Part shown: one piece after another, positions 8,410 to 16,912 of the stretch
How the letters are laid out: each line of letters opens with the position of its first letter
Position numbering within the stretch: position 1 is the first letter of the stretch
Assembly: GCF_041051975.1 (NCBI RefSeq)
Contig: NZ_CP163435.1
Location: forward strand, 2,542,001-2,606,000
Source of the DNA: Streptomyces sp. R21
GTDB taxonomy: Bacteria > Actinomycetota > Actinomycetes > Streptomycetales > Streptomycetaceae
DNA length: 64,000 bases
Direction of reading: 5' to 3'
The notes under the pieces: generated by a model
What the model was told of the DNA's origin: nothing
The model's database searches: none
Seen by the model: only the letters and a program-made list of their open reading frames with translations
Made by a program: the position numbers and the translations under genes

Positions 8410-9242
8410 CAGCTCTTCACCGCCCCGGCGAGCATGCCGCCCGTGATCCGCTTCTGGATGAGGGCGAAGACGACCAGCGAGGGCAGGGTCGCGAGGAACG
8501 CGGCGGCGGCCAGCGGGCCGAGGTCGGCGACGCCCTCCGCGCCGATGAAGTGGGTGAGGACGACCGGCAAGGTCTGCTTCTCCGGGGTCTTGAGGAGGAC
8601 GAGCGCGAAGAAGAACTCGTTCCACGCGCTGATGAACGCGAACAGCGCCGTCGCCACGATGCCCGGCGCGAGCAGCGGAGCGGTGACCGAGACCAGCGTG
8701 CGCAGCCGCCCGGCACCGTCCACGGCTGCGGCCTCCTCCAGCTCCACCGGCACGGCCCGCACGTATCCCACCAGCATCCACAGCGCGAACGGCAGCGCCC
8801 AGACGACGTACACCATGATCAGTCCGGGTACGGAGTTGATCAGCCGCAGGTTCTTCAGCACCAGGAACAGCGGGATGATCACCAGCACGAACGGGAACGC
8901 CTGGCTGACCACCACCCATCCGGTGGCGGCCCGCGCGAGCAGCGTGCGGTGCCGGGCCATGACGTACGCCATCGGGGTCGCGATCAGTACGGCGACGACG
9001 GCCGCGCCGAGCGCCGCGACCAGGGAGTTGAGGGCGGCGTGCAGCAGGGGCTGTTCGTCGAACGCCTGGCGGAAGTTGGCGAGGGTGGGGTCCTTGGGGA
9101 TCCAGGTGGGGTGCAGGCTGGCCAGTTCGCGCGGGGGTTTGAAGGCGGTGGAGATCAGCCAGAGGAGGGGGAACGCGAGGAAGACGAGATAGGCGAGGAG
9201 GGCGGCGTACTGTCCGGCGCGAGCCTTGCTGCTGGTCCTCAT
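8409..9242 (-). CDS. Carbohydrate ABC transporter permease (MalG-type)
   Basis: A 277-residue inner-membrane permease with six predicted helices. The EAA loop that docks the ATPase reads VELEEAAAVDGAGRLRTL, and the helix VWALPFALWMLVGYV precedes it as in the MalG group. The start ATG overlaps the stop of the upstream permease by 4 nt (ATGA), and its own stop overlaps the binding-protein start. It forms a heterodimeric channel with the 9239-10186 product. Confidence 0.92.
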   Translation of the reverse strand: MRTSSKARAGQYAALLAYLVFLAFPLLWLISTAFKPPRELASLHPTWIPKDPTLANFRQAFDEQPLLHAALNSLVAALGAAVVAVLIATPMAYVMARHRTLLARAATGWVVVSQAFPFVLVIIPLFLVLKNLRLINSVPGLIMVYVVWALPFALWMLVGYVRAVPVELEEAAAVDGAGRLRTLVSVTAPLLAPGIVATALFAFISAWNEFFFALVLLKTPEKQTLPVVLTHFIGAEGVADLGPLAAAAFLATLPSLVVFALIQKRITGGMLAGAVKS

Positions 9243-10186
9243 GATTCCTCGTCTCCCCTCAGCCGGCCCACCAGGAAGACGGCGAGGACGATCGAGATCA
9301 CGGCGACCATCACGCAGCCCATCGCCGCCGCGTAGCCGAACTGGCCGTAGCGGAAGGCCTCTTCGTAGGCGAAGAGCATGGGCAGGCGGGTGCGGCCGCC
9401 GGGGCCTCCGTTGGTCAGCACGTAGACCAGGGCGAAGGAGTTGAAGTTCCAGATGAGGTTGAGCGACGTGATGGCCAGGGCGACCGGTCTGAGGGCGGGC
9501 CAGGTCACGGTGCGGAAGCGGCGCCAGGCGCCCGCGCCGTCCATCGCGGCCGCCTCGTGCAGTTCGCGCGGGGTGTTCTGCAGCCCGGCGAGCAGCGCGA
9601 CCGTGGTCTGCGGCATGCCCGCCCAGACACCGACGACGATCACCGCGGGCAGGGCGGTACCGAGGCCGCTCAGCCAGTCGCGCCCGTCGCCGAGGCCCAG
9701 GTCGCGGAGCGTCTCGTTGAGGATGCCCGCGTCCGGGTTGTAGACGAGCCGCCACATGATGCCGACGACGACCTCGGGCATCGCCCACGGGACGATCGCG
9801 AGCGCTCGCGCCAGCCATCGGAAGCGGAGGTTCTCATTGAGCAGCAGGGCGAGCCCCAGCGCGAGCAGGAACTGCGGCACGGTCACGCCGACCGCCCACA
9901 GCAGTCCGATCCTGAACGAGTCCCAGAACAGCGTGTCGTGCAGCAGGTCCTGGAAGTTGAGGACGCCGGTCCACTGGGTGGGCTCGGTGCGGCCCGACTG
10001 CGAGTCGGTGAACGCCAGCCCGATCCCGTACAGCAACGGTCCGACGCTGAGCACCAGGATCGGGATCAGCGCGGGCAGCACCAGGAACCAGGCCCCGTGG
10101 TCCGCGGCCCGGCCGTCCCGCCCGGTCCGTCCCGCCGCCCGCGGCGCGCGCCGCGCCGGCTCTTTCGTCGCGCTCACCAATGCCAC
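9239..10186 (-). CDS. Carbohydrate ABC transporter permease (MalF/UgpA-type)
   Basis: A 315-residue inner-membrane permease, first gene of the importer operon. It has a cytosolic basic N-terminus of about 30 residues, then six helices starting at WFLVLPALIPILV. The EAA loop is ELHEAAAMDGAGAWRRF. I chose GTG at 10184-10186 because AAGGGG lies 8 nt upstream; a GTG four codons further in (MSATKEP) is less well spaced. The promoter must lie in the 200 bp shared with the divergent kinase gene. No LacI or GntR regulator is adjacent. Confidence 0.92.
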   Translation of the reverse strand: MALVSATKEPARRAPRAAGRTGRDGRAADHGAWFLVLPALIPILVLSVGPLLYGIGLAFTDSQSGRTEPTQWTGVLNFQDLLHDTLFWDSFRIGLLWAVGVTVPQFLLALGLALLLNENLRFRWLARALAIVPWAMPEVVVGIMWRLVYNPDAGILNETLRDLGLGDGRDWLSGLGTALPAVIVVGVWAGMPQTTVALLAGLQNTPRELHEAAAMDGAGAWRRFRTVTWPALRPVALAITSLNLIWNFNSFALVYVLTNGGPGGRTRLPMLFAYEEAFRYGQFGYAAAMGCVMVAVISIVLAVFLVGRLRGDEES

Positions 10187-10388
10187 GTAATCGACCCCTT
10201 ATTGGGCGGCTCGTGCGGCTTGTGCGGGTCCGGCCGCCCGCGCGGCCGAGGTCATGGTCGTGAAGGCGGTGTACCTCGTCAAGGCACTGCGCACACGGCG
10301 CGACCTCGGGGAATGCGAGACTGGCCAACGGTTGGCGTGATCGTGACGCCGTTGGGTGACGACCCCGAGGAACACACGGAGGCGAAGG

Positions 10389-11252
10389 ATGGACGAGGCG
10401 CGGGCGCGGGACGTACTGGCCGCGGCAGGTGTGCTGCCCGGGTCGGCCGGGGACGCGCGGCTGCTCGCCCTCGGCGAGAACGCGGTGTTCGCCGCCGGTG
10501 ACCTGGTGGTCAAGGTGGGGCGCGACGCCGAACTCCAGGGCCGTGCGCGGCGGGAGCTGGACATCGCGGCCTGGCTCGCCGCCTCCGGCGTCCCCGCGGT
10601 GCGGGCCGCCGAGCCGAAGGCGCTGCTCGTGGAGGGGCACCCGGTGACGGTGTGGCACCGGCTGCCCGATTCCGTACGGCCCGCCGAGCCGCGGGATCTG
10701 GCCGAACTGCTGCGGGTCGTGCATGCCCTGCCCGCCCCCTCCTTCGCCCTGCCGCCGCGCGAGCTGCTCGGCGGAGTGGAGCGCTGGCTGCGCCTGGCGG
10801 GCGACGCGATCGACCCGGCGGACGCGGCGTATCTGCGGGAGCGGCGCGACGGTTTCGCGGTGGCCGCGGCCGCGCTCACCCCGCATCTGACACCGGGTCC
10901 CATCCATGGCGACGCGCTGCCCCGCAACGTCCATGTCGGCCCCGAGGGACCGGTCCTGGTCGACCTGGAGACCTTCTCCGCCGATCTGCGGGAGCACGAC
11001 CTGGTGGTCATGGCGCTGTCCCGCGACCGCTACGGGCTGTCGGCCGAGGCCTACGACTCCTTCACCACGGCGTACGGCTGGGACGTGCGCGAGTGGACGG
11101 GCTGCACGGTGCTGCGGGGCGCCCGCGAGACCGCCAGCTGCGCGTGGGTCGCGCAGCACGCGCCGGCCAACCCCAAGGCGCTGGCCGAGTTCGAGCGCCG
11201 AGTGGCATCACTGCGGGACGGGGACGAGACCGTGCGGTGGTATCCCTTCTGA
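10389..11252 (+). CDS. Aminoglycoside phosphotransferase (APH)-fold kinase
   Basis: A 287-residue protein of the APH/choline-kinase-like superfamily. The catalytic loop HGDALPRNV and metal-binding VLVDLETF are present; the second motif has Asp-Leu-Glu where the family usually has Asp-x-Asp/Glu. The N-lobe shows VFAAGDLVVKVGR with a probable ATP-binding Lys. The start ATG 10389 has GGAGG 6 nt upstream, which rules out the longer frame. It is monocistronic and divergent from the sugar importer. Many Streptomyces have dozens of such kinases of unknown substrate; antibiotic resistance should not be assumed. Confidence 0.85.
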   Translation: MDEARARDVLAAAGVLPGSAGDARLLALGENAVFAAGDLVVKVGRDAELQGRARRELDIAAWLAASGVPAVRAAEPKALLVEGHPVTVWHRLPDSVRPAEPRDLAELLRVVHALPAPSFALPPRELLGGVERWLRLAGDAIDPADAAYLRERRDGFAVAAAALTPHLTPGPIHGDALPRNVHVGPEGPVLVDLETFSADLREHDLVVMALSRDRYGLSAEAYDSFTTAYGWDVREWTGCTVLRGARETASCAWVAQHAPANPKALAEFERRVASLRDGDETVRWYPF

Positions 11253-11270
11253 CCGTGCCCGGCGGGGAGG

Positions 11271-12173
11271 TCAAGCACGGCCGGTGACCGTGCCGGCGGC
11301 GCGGTGCAGCTCCGCGAGAACCGTGCGGACGGCCCTGCGGGCGGTGCGCTCGGGGCGGTGGAGCACGTCGATGTGGCGCAGGGCCCGTACGCCGTCGAGC
11401 GGTTTGAGGACCAGCGCCGGATGCGGGCGGGTGGTCCAGCGGGGTATCAGGGCGAGACCGCCACCGGCCGCGACGACCTCGGCGACGACCGCGAACTCGT
11501 TGATGCGGTGCGCCAGATGGAGCCGCCGGCCCGCGGCGGCGCCGATCGCCTCGATGGTGGCCATCACGGGGAACCCGTCGTGCACGGTGATCCAGGGCTC
11601 GTCGGCGACGTCGGCGGCGCGGAGGGACGGCCGGACGGCGAGCGGGTGGTCGGCGGGCATCGCCACGTCGAGCGGCTCGCGCAGCAGGGTCGTGGCGGTG
11701 ACGGTGCGCGGCCACGGCGGGGCGTGGTCGAGGCGGTGGGCGAGGACAAGGTCGTAGTCACGGGTCAGTCGCGGGAAGTCGTCCTGCGGGACGTCCTCGT
11801 CGCCGAACGCGAGGCGCGGTCCACCGGGCGCCGCGAGCCCGCGCAGCAGCAGGGGGAAGAACGTCGAGGCGGCGCTGTGGAAGGCGGCCACCGAGACGTC
11901 GCCGTCCGGCCGGTCGACGAACTCCTCGACCGTGTGGCGCGCCCGCGCCAGCGCCGTCTCCACCTCGATCGCCGCGCCCGCGAGGGCCTGCCCGGCGTCC
12001 GTGAGCACCAGCCGGCGTCCGTGGCGCTCGGTGAGCGGGACGGGCATCGAGCGTTGCAGCAGGCGCAGTTGCTGCGAGATCGCCGAAGGGGTCACGAGCA
12101 GTGCCTCGGCGACCGCGGTGACGCTTCCCAGTTCGCCGAGCTCCCGCAGGATCCGCAGCTGCCGTTCGTCCAC
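11271..12173 (-). CDS. LysR family transcriptional regulator
   Basis: A 300-residue LysR-type regulator. The N-terminal winged helix-turn-helix covers about residues 1-60 (LRELGELGSVTAVAEAL, TPSAISQQLRLLQR). The C-terminal effector-binding domain follows. The start is GTG 12171-12173. It is divergent from an EamA transporter across 79 bp that hold a T-N11-A inverted repeat, so the transporter is the likely target. The inducer is unknown. Confidence 0.92.
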   Translation of the reverse strand: MDERQLRILRELGELGSVTAVAEALLVTPSAISQQLRLLQRSMPVPLTERHGRRLVLTDAGQALAGAAIEVETALARARHTVEEFVDRPDGDVSVAAFHSAASTFFPLLLRGLAAPGGPRLAFGDEDVPQDDFPRLTRDYDLVLAHRLDHAPPWPRTVTATTLLREPLDVAMPADHPLAVRPSLRAADVADEPWITVHDGFPVMATIEAIGAAAGRRLHLAHRINEFAVVAEVVAAGGGLALIPRWTTRPHPALVLKPLDGVRALRHIDVLHRPERTARRAVRTVLAELHRAAGTVTGRA

Positions 12174-12204
12174 GTCGACAGTGTAGGCCGACGATGTAGG
12201 GAGG

Positions 12205-12221
12205 CTAAAAGATCCTTTTAG
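12205..12221. promoter_or_regulatory. LysR-type inverted repeat (CTAAAA-N5-TTTTAG)
   Basis: A perfect 6-bp inverted repeat with a 5-bp spacer lies in the LysR/EamA intergenic region. It contains the T-N11-A pattern expected of LysR boxes and is strikingly AT-rich for this genome. Confidence 0.65.
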
Positions 12222-12252
12222 AAGGTGGCTCTGGGCTTCAAGCAGGTGCGCG

Positions 12253-13293
12253 GTGCACCGTAGGCGGGTGCCTGATGCCCGCCGTACCGATGCGGTACTT
12301 CTGCTGGTCGCGATCGTCTGGGGTTCCAGCTATCTGGCTGCCCAGACGGCCACCGCCGCCCTCCCTGTCCTGGTCGTCCTGTTCGCGCGCTACGCACTGT
12401 CCGCACTCCCCTGTCTGGGTCTCGTCGCCGCCCGCCGCAGCCCCGGGACGCCTCGGTGGTGGACCCGCGACGAGATCCGGGCCGGGCTTCCCCTCGGGAT
12501 CACGCAGGCCGCCGTCCTGATCGTGGAGACATACGGCGTCGCGCACACGAGCGCCGCCAACGCGGGGCTGATCATCAGCCTGACCATCGTGCTCACCCCG
12601 CTCCTCGACCGCACGGGCCGCCGCGGCGGACTGCCCCCGGCCTTCTTCGCCGCCGCCGGTCTCTGTGTTCTGGCCGTCGGCCTCCTCATGTCCGGCAACG
12701 GATTCCACGCTCCGCGCAGCGGCGACCTGCTGATGCTCGGCGCCGCCGTGATACGGGCGGGGCATGTCGCGCTGGTCGGCCGGCTCACCTCGCGCCGGTC
12801 GGTACGGCCGCTCCAGCTGACGACCCTCCAGACGCTGCTCGGCACGGCGGTGTTCCTGGTGCCCGCCGCCGGCGACCTGCCGGTCCTGGCCCATGCCGAT
12901 GCCGCGACCTGGGCCCAGCTGGCCTATCTCGCCCTCTTCTGCAGCGTGTTCGCGTTCCTGGCGCAGACGTGGGCCGTGCAGCGCACCTCCGCCAGCCGGG
13001 CCAGCCTGCTGCTGGGCACCGAGCCGATCTGGGCGGCCGCGGTCGGCATCGCCCTGGCCGGCGACCGGTTCACCCTGCTCACCGGGATCGGCGCGACACT
13101 GATGGTCGCCGGAACGTACTGGGGCCAGGCCGTCGAACGGGCCCATCGCACCGGCGACGGCCACGTGACCAGCGAGGGGATCGTGACGCCGACCACCGGC
13201 CCGACCGAGAAGGTCCTGTCCGAGAAGGTCCCGACCGAGAAGGTCCTGTCCGAGGACGCCGTACGCCCGTCGGCAGCCCTGCCCGGCGTCTGA
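12253..13293 (+). CDS. EamA/DMT family transporter
   Basis: A 346-residue inner-membrane protein of the drug/metabolite transporter superfamily with ten predicted helices in two EamA repeats. The first opens LLLVAIVWGSSYLAAQ, and the second ends with LLGTEPIWAAAVGIALAGD. It is typically an exporter of metabolites or amino acids. The start is uncertain: GTG 12253, or GTG 12268 which is closer to an AGGCGG. The last 50 residues are a hydrophilic tail containing a duplicated EKVLSEKVPT unit that other family members lack. It is divergent from the LysR regulator. Confidence 0.87.
   Translation: MHRRRVPDARRTDAVLLLVAIVWGSSYLAAQTATAALPVLVVLFARYALSALPCLGLVAARRSPGTPRWWTRDEIRAGLPLGITQAAVLIVETYGVAHTSAANAGLIISLTIVLTPLLDRTGRRGGLPPAFFAAAGLCVLAVGLLMSGNGFHAPRSGDLLMLGAAVIRAGHVALVGRLTSRRSVRPLQLTTLQTLLGTAVFLVPAAGDLPVLAHADAATWAQLAYLALFCSVFAFLAQTWAVQRTSASRASLLLGTEPIWAAAVGIALAGDRFTLLTGIGATLMVAGTYWGQAVERAHRTGDGHVTSEGIVTPTTGPTEKVLSEKVPTEKVLSEDAVRPSAALPGV
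13201..13255 (+). repeat. 30-bp tandem duplication in the transporter C-terminus
   Basis: Bases 13201-13224 are repeated identically at 13231-13254. The repeat is in frame and encodes the charged tail of the EamA transporter, adding one ten-residue unit. Confidence 0.8.
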
Positions 13294-13330
13294 ACAACCT
13301 GCCGAGGTCCCCCGCGAACCGACCCGCCTG

Positions 13331-14053
13331 TCAGACCGTTTCGTCCGCGAGCTCTCGCAAGGGCCATGTCCCGTCCACCACGGCGGTGGCATCGCCCTTG
13401 CGGCGCAGGAAGCTCTGGAAGTCCGCCGCCCATTGCGCGTACCACTCGATCTGGCGGCGGTGCAGCTCCGCCGGACCGAGGGCCACGACCTTCGGGTGGC
13501 GGAGGGCTATCGCGCCGGCGAGCCGGGCCGCGGCGAGCGCGTCGGCCGAGGCGTCGTGGGCGGCCTCCAGCGCCACCCCGTACTCCGTGCAGACGGCTTC
13601 GAGGTTGCGCTTGCCGCGGCGGTAGCGGTCCACGGAGCGGTCGATCGTGTACGGGTCGATGACGGGTGCCGGATCGATGCCGCCGAGCCGCTCGCGCAGG
13701 GACGGCAGTCCGTGGCGCCGCAGCTCGGCGGAGAGCAGGGTCAGGTCGAAGGCCGCGTTGTACGCGACGACCGGGACGCCCGTCTTCCAGTACTCCACGA
13801 GGACGCCCGCGATCGCGTCGGCGACCTGGTCGGCGGGCCTGCCCTCGGTGGCCGCCCGCTCGTTCGAGATCCCGTGCACCGCCACCGCGTCCGCCGGGAT
13901 CTCCACGCCCGGATCGGCCAGCCATTCGCGGTGCCCGACCGGCTCCCCGTCCTTGACCTCGATCACGGCTCCCGTGACGATGCGCGCTTCCCGCGGATCC
14001 GTCCCGGTCGTCTCCAGGTCGAAGCCGATCAGCAGCTCCCGGTGCCAGCCCAT
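13331..14053 (-). CDS. DEDD-family 3'-5' exonuclease
   Basis: A 240-residue DnaQ/RNase T-like exonuclease. Exo I is FDLETTGTD, with the Asp and Glu metal ligands. Exo II includes AYNAAFDLTLL, and Exo III is AHDASADALAAARL, with the H-x4-D of the DEDDh type. Such stand-alone proteins act in DNA repair or RNA trimming. The start ATG 14053 (MGWHREL) is preceded by an A/G-rich AAGAAGGGGGG; a longer frame to 14119 lacks a site. It is monocistronic, and the neighbour HEPN gene lies further upstream on the same strand. Confidence 0.88.
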   Translation of the reverse strand: MGWHRELLIGFDLETTGTDPREARIVTGAVIEVKDGEPVGHREWLADPGVEIPADAVAVHGISNERAATEGRPADQVADAIAGVLVEYWKTGVPVVAYNAAFDLTLLSAELRRHGLPSLRERLGGIDPAPVIDPYTIDRSVDRYRRGKRNLEAVCTEYGVALEAAHDASADALAAARLAGAIALRHPKVVALGPAELHRRQIEWYAQWAADFQSFLRRKGDATAVVDGTWPLRELADETV

Positions 14054-14170
14054 GGGCGGCCCCCCTTCTTCGTGGTGCTTTCCCCCAGTGGTCTCCACGA
14101 TCCCATGTGCCACTGACAATCCGACGGCCGCGTTCCGCTTTCGCCCGCCGGGGTCAGGGTCGGGCCGGGG

Positions 14171-15409
14171 TCAGGACACGGGACGCGAGTCCGCCCAGGC
14201 CAGCTCGAACTCCTCGCGATATGTCGGGAAAAGCCCTTCTTCGCCTTGGTCGTCCGCCTTGAGCACCCGGCTTCCGCCGCGCAGCACGAGCACCGGGGCC
14301 TCCAGGCCACGGGTGCGGCGCAGATAGGACTGCACGACGGCGATCCCGTCCGAGCCGTCGCCGTCGACGAGGTAGGCGGTGAAGCGGGGGGTCTCGTCGA
14401 AGACCTGGATCTCGAAGGCGCCCGGGTCGCGCAGCCTGGCCCGGACCCGGCGCATGTGCAGGATGTTCATCTCGACGGCGCGGCTCAACTCGCCCCGCTT
14501 GATGCCGAGTTCGCGCTCGCGCCGCTTCACCGCACTGGACGCGGGGTTGAGGAAAAGCAGCCGTACCCGGCAGCCCGACTCGGCCAGCCGCACCAGGCGC
14601 CGCCCGGAGAAGTTCTGCACCAGCAGGTTCAGGCCGATGCCGATGGCGTCGACGCGGCGGGCGCCGCCGAAGAGGTCCTCGGCGGGGAACTGGCGCAGCA
14701 GGCGCACCCGGTCCGAGTGCACGCCGACCACGTCCGCGTACCGGTCGCCGACCAGGTTCTCGACCGCGTCGACGGGCAGCCGGCGAGCGGAGGGCACGTC
14801 GCTGCCGGAGCCGAGGATCTCCAGGAGCTTGGCCGAGGCGCGCTCGGCCTGGGCGAGGACCGCCTCGGACAGAGCGCGGTTGCGGGAGACGACGTTGCGG
14901 GTGACTTCCAGCTCGTCCAGGGCGAGTTCGACGTCGCGGCGCTCGTCGAAGTACGGCTCGAAGCACGGCCAGTGCTGCACCATCAGCTCGCGCAGCTGCG
15001 GCAACGTCAGGAAACTCAGCACGTTGTCGTCGGCCGGGTCGAGCAAGTAGCCCTTGCGGCGGCTGACTTCGCGTACCGCGACGGCCCGCTGCACCCACTC
15101 CTGACCGGCCGGTCCGGCGGCGGCGACGACCCAGTCGTCGCCGTGGACGGGTTCGTAGATGGGGCGCAGAACAGCGGCCACGACCGCGCGCAGCCGCTGT
15201 TCGACCAGGTTCAGCCAGATGTAGGCACGCCCGGCCCGCTGGGCGCGCGTACGCACCTCGCGCCAGGCGTCGACGCCCCAGTCCAGTTCCGGTCCAATGG
15301 AACCCATCTCCATCGGCCGTGCCAGGGACACCGCGCCGGGCGGGACATCTGTGGAGTTCCCCTCGTGACCCTCGTCACCAGGAGGCAACTCCAACCCTCC
15401 CGAGCCCAC
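14171..15409 (-). CDS. SAV2148-type protein with HEPN-like and PLD-like regions
   Basis: A 412-residue protein matching the family annotated as SAV2148 HEPN-domain proteins, highly conserved in Streptomyces. A HEPN-like helical region spans about 60-200. At the place where HEPN ribonucleases have R-N-x4-H the sequence is TRNVVSRNRALS, so the catalytic His is replaced and RNase activity is doubtful. The C-terminal part (SGRRLVRLAESGCRVRLLFL) resembles the PLD-like sensor modules of conflict systems, with no HxK motif. I chose GTG 15409 with GGAAGG 10 nt upstream; TTG 15451 would add 14 residues. Function unknown. Confidence 0.8.
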   Translation of the reverse strand: MGSGGLELPPGDEGHEGNSTDVPPGAVSLARPMEMGSIGPELDWGVDAWREVRTRAQRAGRAYIWLNLVEQRLRAVVAAVLRPIYEPVHGDDWVVAAAGPAGQEWVQRAVAVREVSRRKGYLLDPADDNVLSFLTLPQLRELMVQHWPCFEPYFDERRDVELALDELEVTRNVVSRNRALSEAVLAQAERASAKLLEILGSGSDVPSARRLPVDAVENLVGDRYADVVGVHSDRVRLLRQFPAEDLFGGARRVDAIGIGLNLLVQNFSGRRLVRLAESGCRVRLLFLNPASSAVKRRERELGIKRGELSRAVEMNILHMRRVRARLRDPGAFEIQVFDETPRFTAYLVDGDGSDGIAVVQSYLRRTRGLEAPVLVLRGGSRVLKADDQGEEGLFPTYREEFELAWADSRPVS

Positions 15410-15512
15410 CCGCGCACCGCCTTCCGCTCCCCCGAGCTCTTCCCTACTCAACGATCAAGGAAGGGTACTCCGGGACCGGTCGGCGGTGCAGCCGGATGGA
15501 CAGGGTCGTTTC

Positions 15513-16856
15513 TCAACTACCGTCTTGGACATGCCCGTTCTGGTCGGCGAGCTCCGGCGGAGTGAGCGGATTCATAGCCGTGACGTCGCGCGGGGCGACC
15601 GAGAAGCCCTGCCAGTGGACCGGCATGGGCTGCTGGTCCTCGTCGCGGGCGATGTGGTGGAAGCCCACGTTGACCCAGGCGATCGGGTGCTGGAGCGTCT
15701 GTCCGTTGACCCACTTGTCGACGGACTTACCGGCTCCCGCACCGCAGTTGAGCAGGTTGTTGCTCGCGTACTGCTCGCACTTCTTGTACTCGGTGAAGTA
15801 GATGTCGTGCTTGGTGAAGCCGCGGCCGAGGAACTTGCTGGTCGCGCCCGGCACGAGCTCGTACGAGCGCGCGTGGTCGTCCTTGTTCTTGCCTATGTCA
15901 CTGACGATCCGCCACCAGCGCCCGTTCTTGGCGTCACCCGCGAGTTCCTTGGTGACCTTGGTACGGGTGGTCTTGGTGCTCGGTGCCTGCTGGCCGTGAG
16001 CGGGCGCGCTGACCGCGGAGTCGTACTGCTCGACCTTGTTCTTGGTGGAGCTGTCCAGGCCGAAGTTGAGCCGCCAGAAGACGTTGTGCCGGTGGCTGGT
16101 GGCGTAGTCCTTGGCGCCCTTGCCCAGCGGCCAGCCGCGGCCGTCGCCCGCGTCGTAGTCACCGGGCGAGAGGCTGCCGGTGGCACCGACGTTCATGTTG
16201 ATGGTGCCGTCGTCCTGGAAGCGCCACTCGGTGATGTACTCGTACCAGCCGACCTTGTTGGCCGTGTAGACGAGCAGGTCCTTGCCCTGGGTCTGGAAGA
16301 CCTTGTTGCCCGAGTCGGACTGCATGCGGTAGGCGTGGCCGCGCGAACGGGTCGTGGTGCACAGGCCCTTGACGTTGGCCTGCGACGGATCCCAGGCGTC
16401 GGGGATCTTCACGTTCTTGATGGTGCCGCCGGGGCACTCGCCCGCGGCCAGGTTCATCAGGCCCTGGCCGAAGCCCGCGCCCGTGAGGTCGTCGTACTCG
16501 ACCGAGCCGTCGTCGTAGGGGACGTCGATCTGGGCGAGCTTGGCGCTGGTGAGGACCTTGATCGGCTGGGCCTCGCCCTTGGGCTGGTAGGAGATGTTCT
16601 CCAGGACGAGCCCGGCGTTGCTCTCGTAGTGCCAGCACATCCGCCAGGTGGTCCCGGTGGAGAGCTTCTGCTCGATCTTGTACGCCGAGCTGCAGTCGGC
16701 GGCCGCCGCGGGGGCTGCCTTCGCGGTGGTCTTGGCGCTGCTGTGCGGCTGGGCGGAGGCCGGACCCGCGGCCGAGGTCACGCCGACGGCGAGTGCGGCC
16801 ACCGAGAGGCCCACCGCCGCCCGGCTGCGGGCACGGCTGATTCTGTTGACGCGCAT
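15513..16856 (-). CDS. Secreted copper amine oxidase catalytic domain, stand-alone
   Basis: A 447-residue exported protein (signal segment about 10-35) that aligns by motif to the C-terminal catalytic domain of copper amine oxidases. Marks are EYDDLTGAGFG near the catalytic-base position, LAAGECPGG, NKVGWYEYITEW at the topaquinone site, HRH (255-257) and GFHHIARDEDQQPMPVHW with His400/401. The cofactor motif is normally T-x-x-N-Y-D/E; here Tyr205 and Glu206 are kept but Asn is Trp204 and Thr is Lys. The family's N-terminal N2/N3 domains are absent and are instead encoded by the gene 56 nt upstream. Expected reaction: oxidation of primary amines to aldehyde, ammonia and peroxide, if active. 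Confidence 0.78.
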   Translation of the reverse strand: MRVNRISRARSRAAVGLSVAALAVGVTSAAGPASAQPHSSAKTTAKAAPAAAADCSSAYKIEQKLSTGTTWRMCWHYESNAGLVLENISYQPKGEAQPIKVLTSAKLAQIDVPYDDGSVEYDDLTGAGFGQGLMNLAAGECPGGTIKNVKIPDAWDPSQANVKGLCTTTRSRGHAYRMQSDSGNKVFQTQGKDLLVYTANKVGWYEYITEWRFQDDGTINMNVGATGSLSPGDYDAGDGRGWPLGKGAKDYATSHRHNVFWRLNFGLDSSTKNKVEQYDSAVSAPAHGQQAPSTKTTRTKVTKELAGDAKNGRWWRIVSDIGKNKDDHARSYELVPGATSKFLGRGFTKHDIYFTEYKKCEQYASNNLLNCGAGAGKSVDKWVNGQTLQHPIAWVNVGFHHIARDEDQQPMPVHWQGFSVAPRDVTAMNPLTPPELADQNGHVQDGS

Positions 16857-16912
16857 GAAGAAGTGACTCCTCGCGGAAATCAGAAGGGTTGGGAAAGTGG
16901 ACGGAGGACGGC

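Noticed and set aside
10324..10336. GCCAACGGTTGGC inverted repeat between the sugar importer and the kinase gene
   Set aside because: Only 6-bp arms and no adjacent regulator; too weak to call an operator.
10389..11252. APH-fold gene as an aminoglycoside resistance determinant
   Set aside because: Only the fold is supported; Streptomyces genomes carry many such kinases of unknown substrate and no antibiotic cluster is adjacent.
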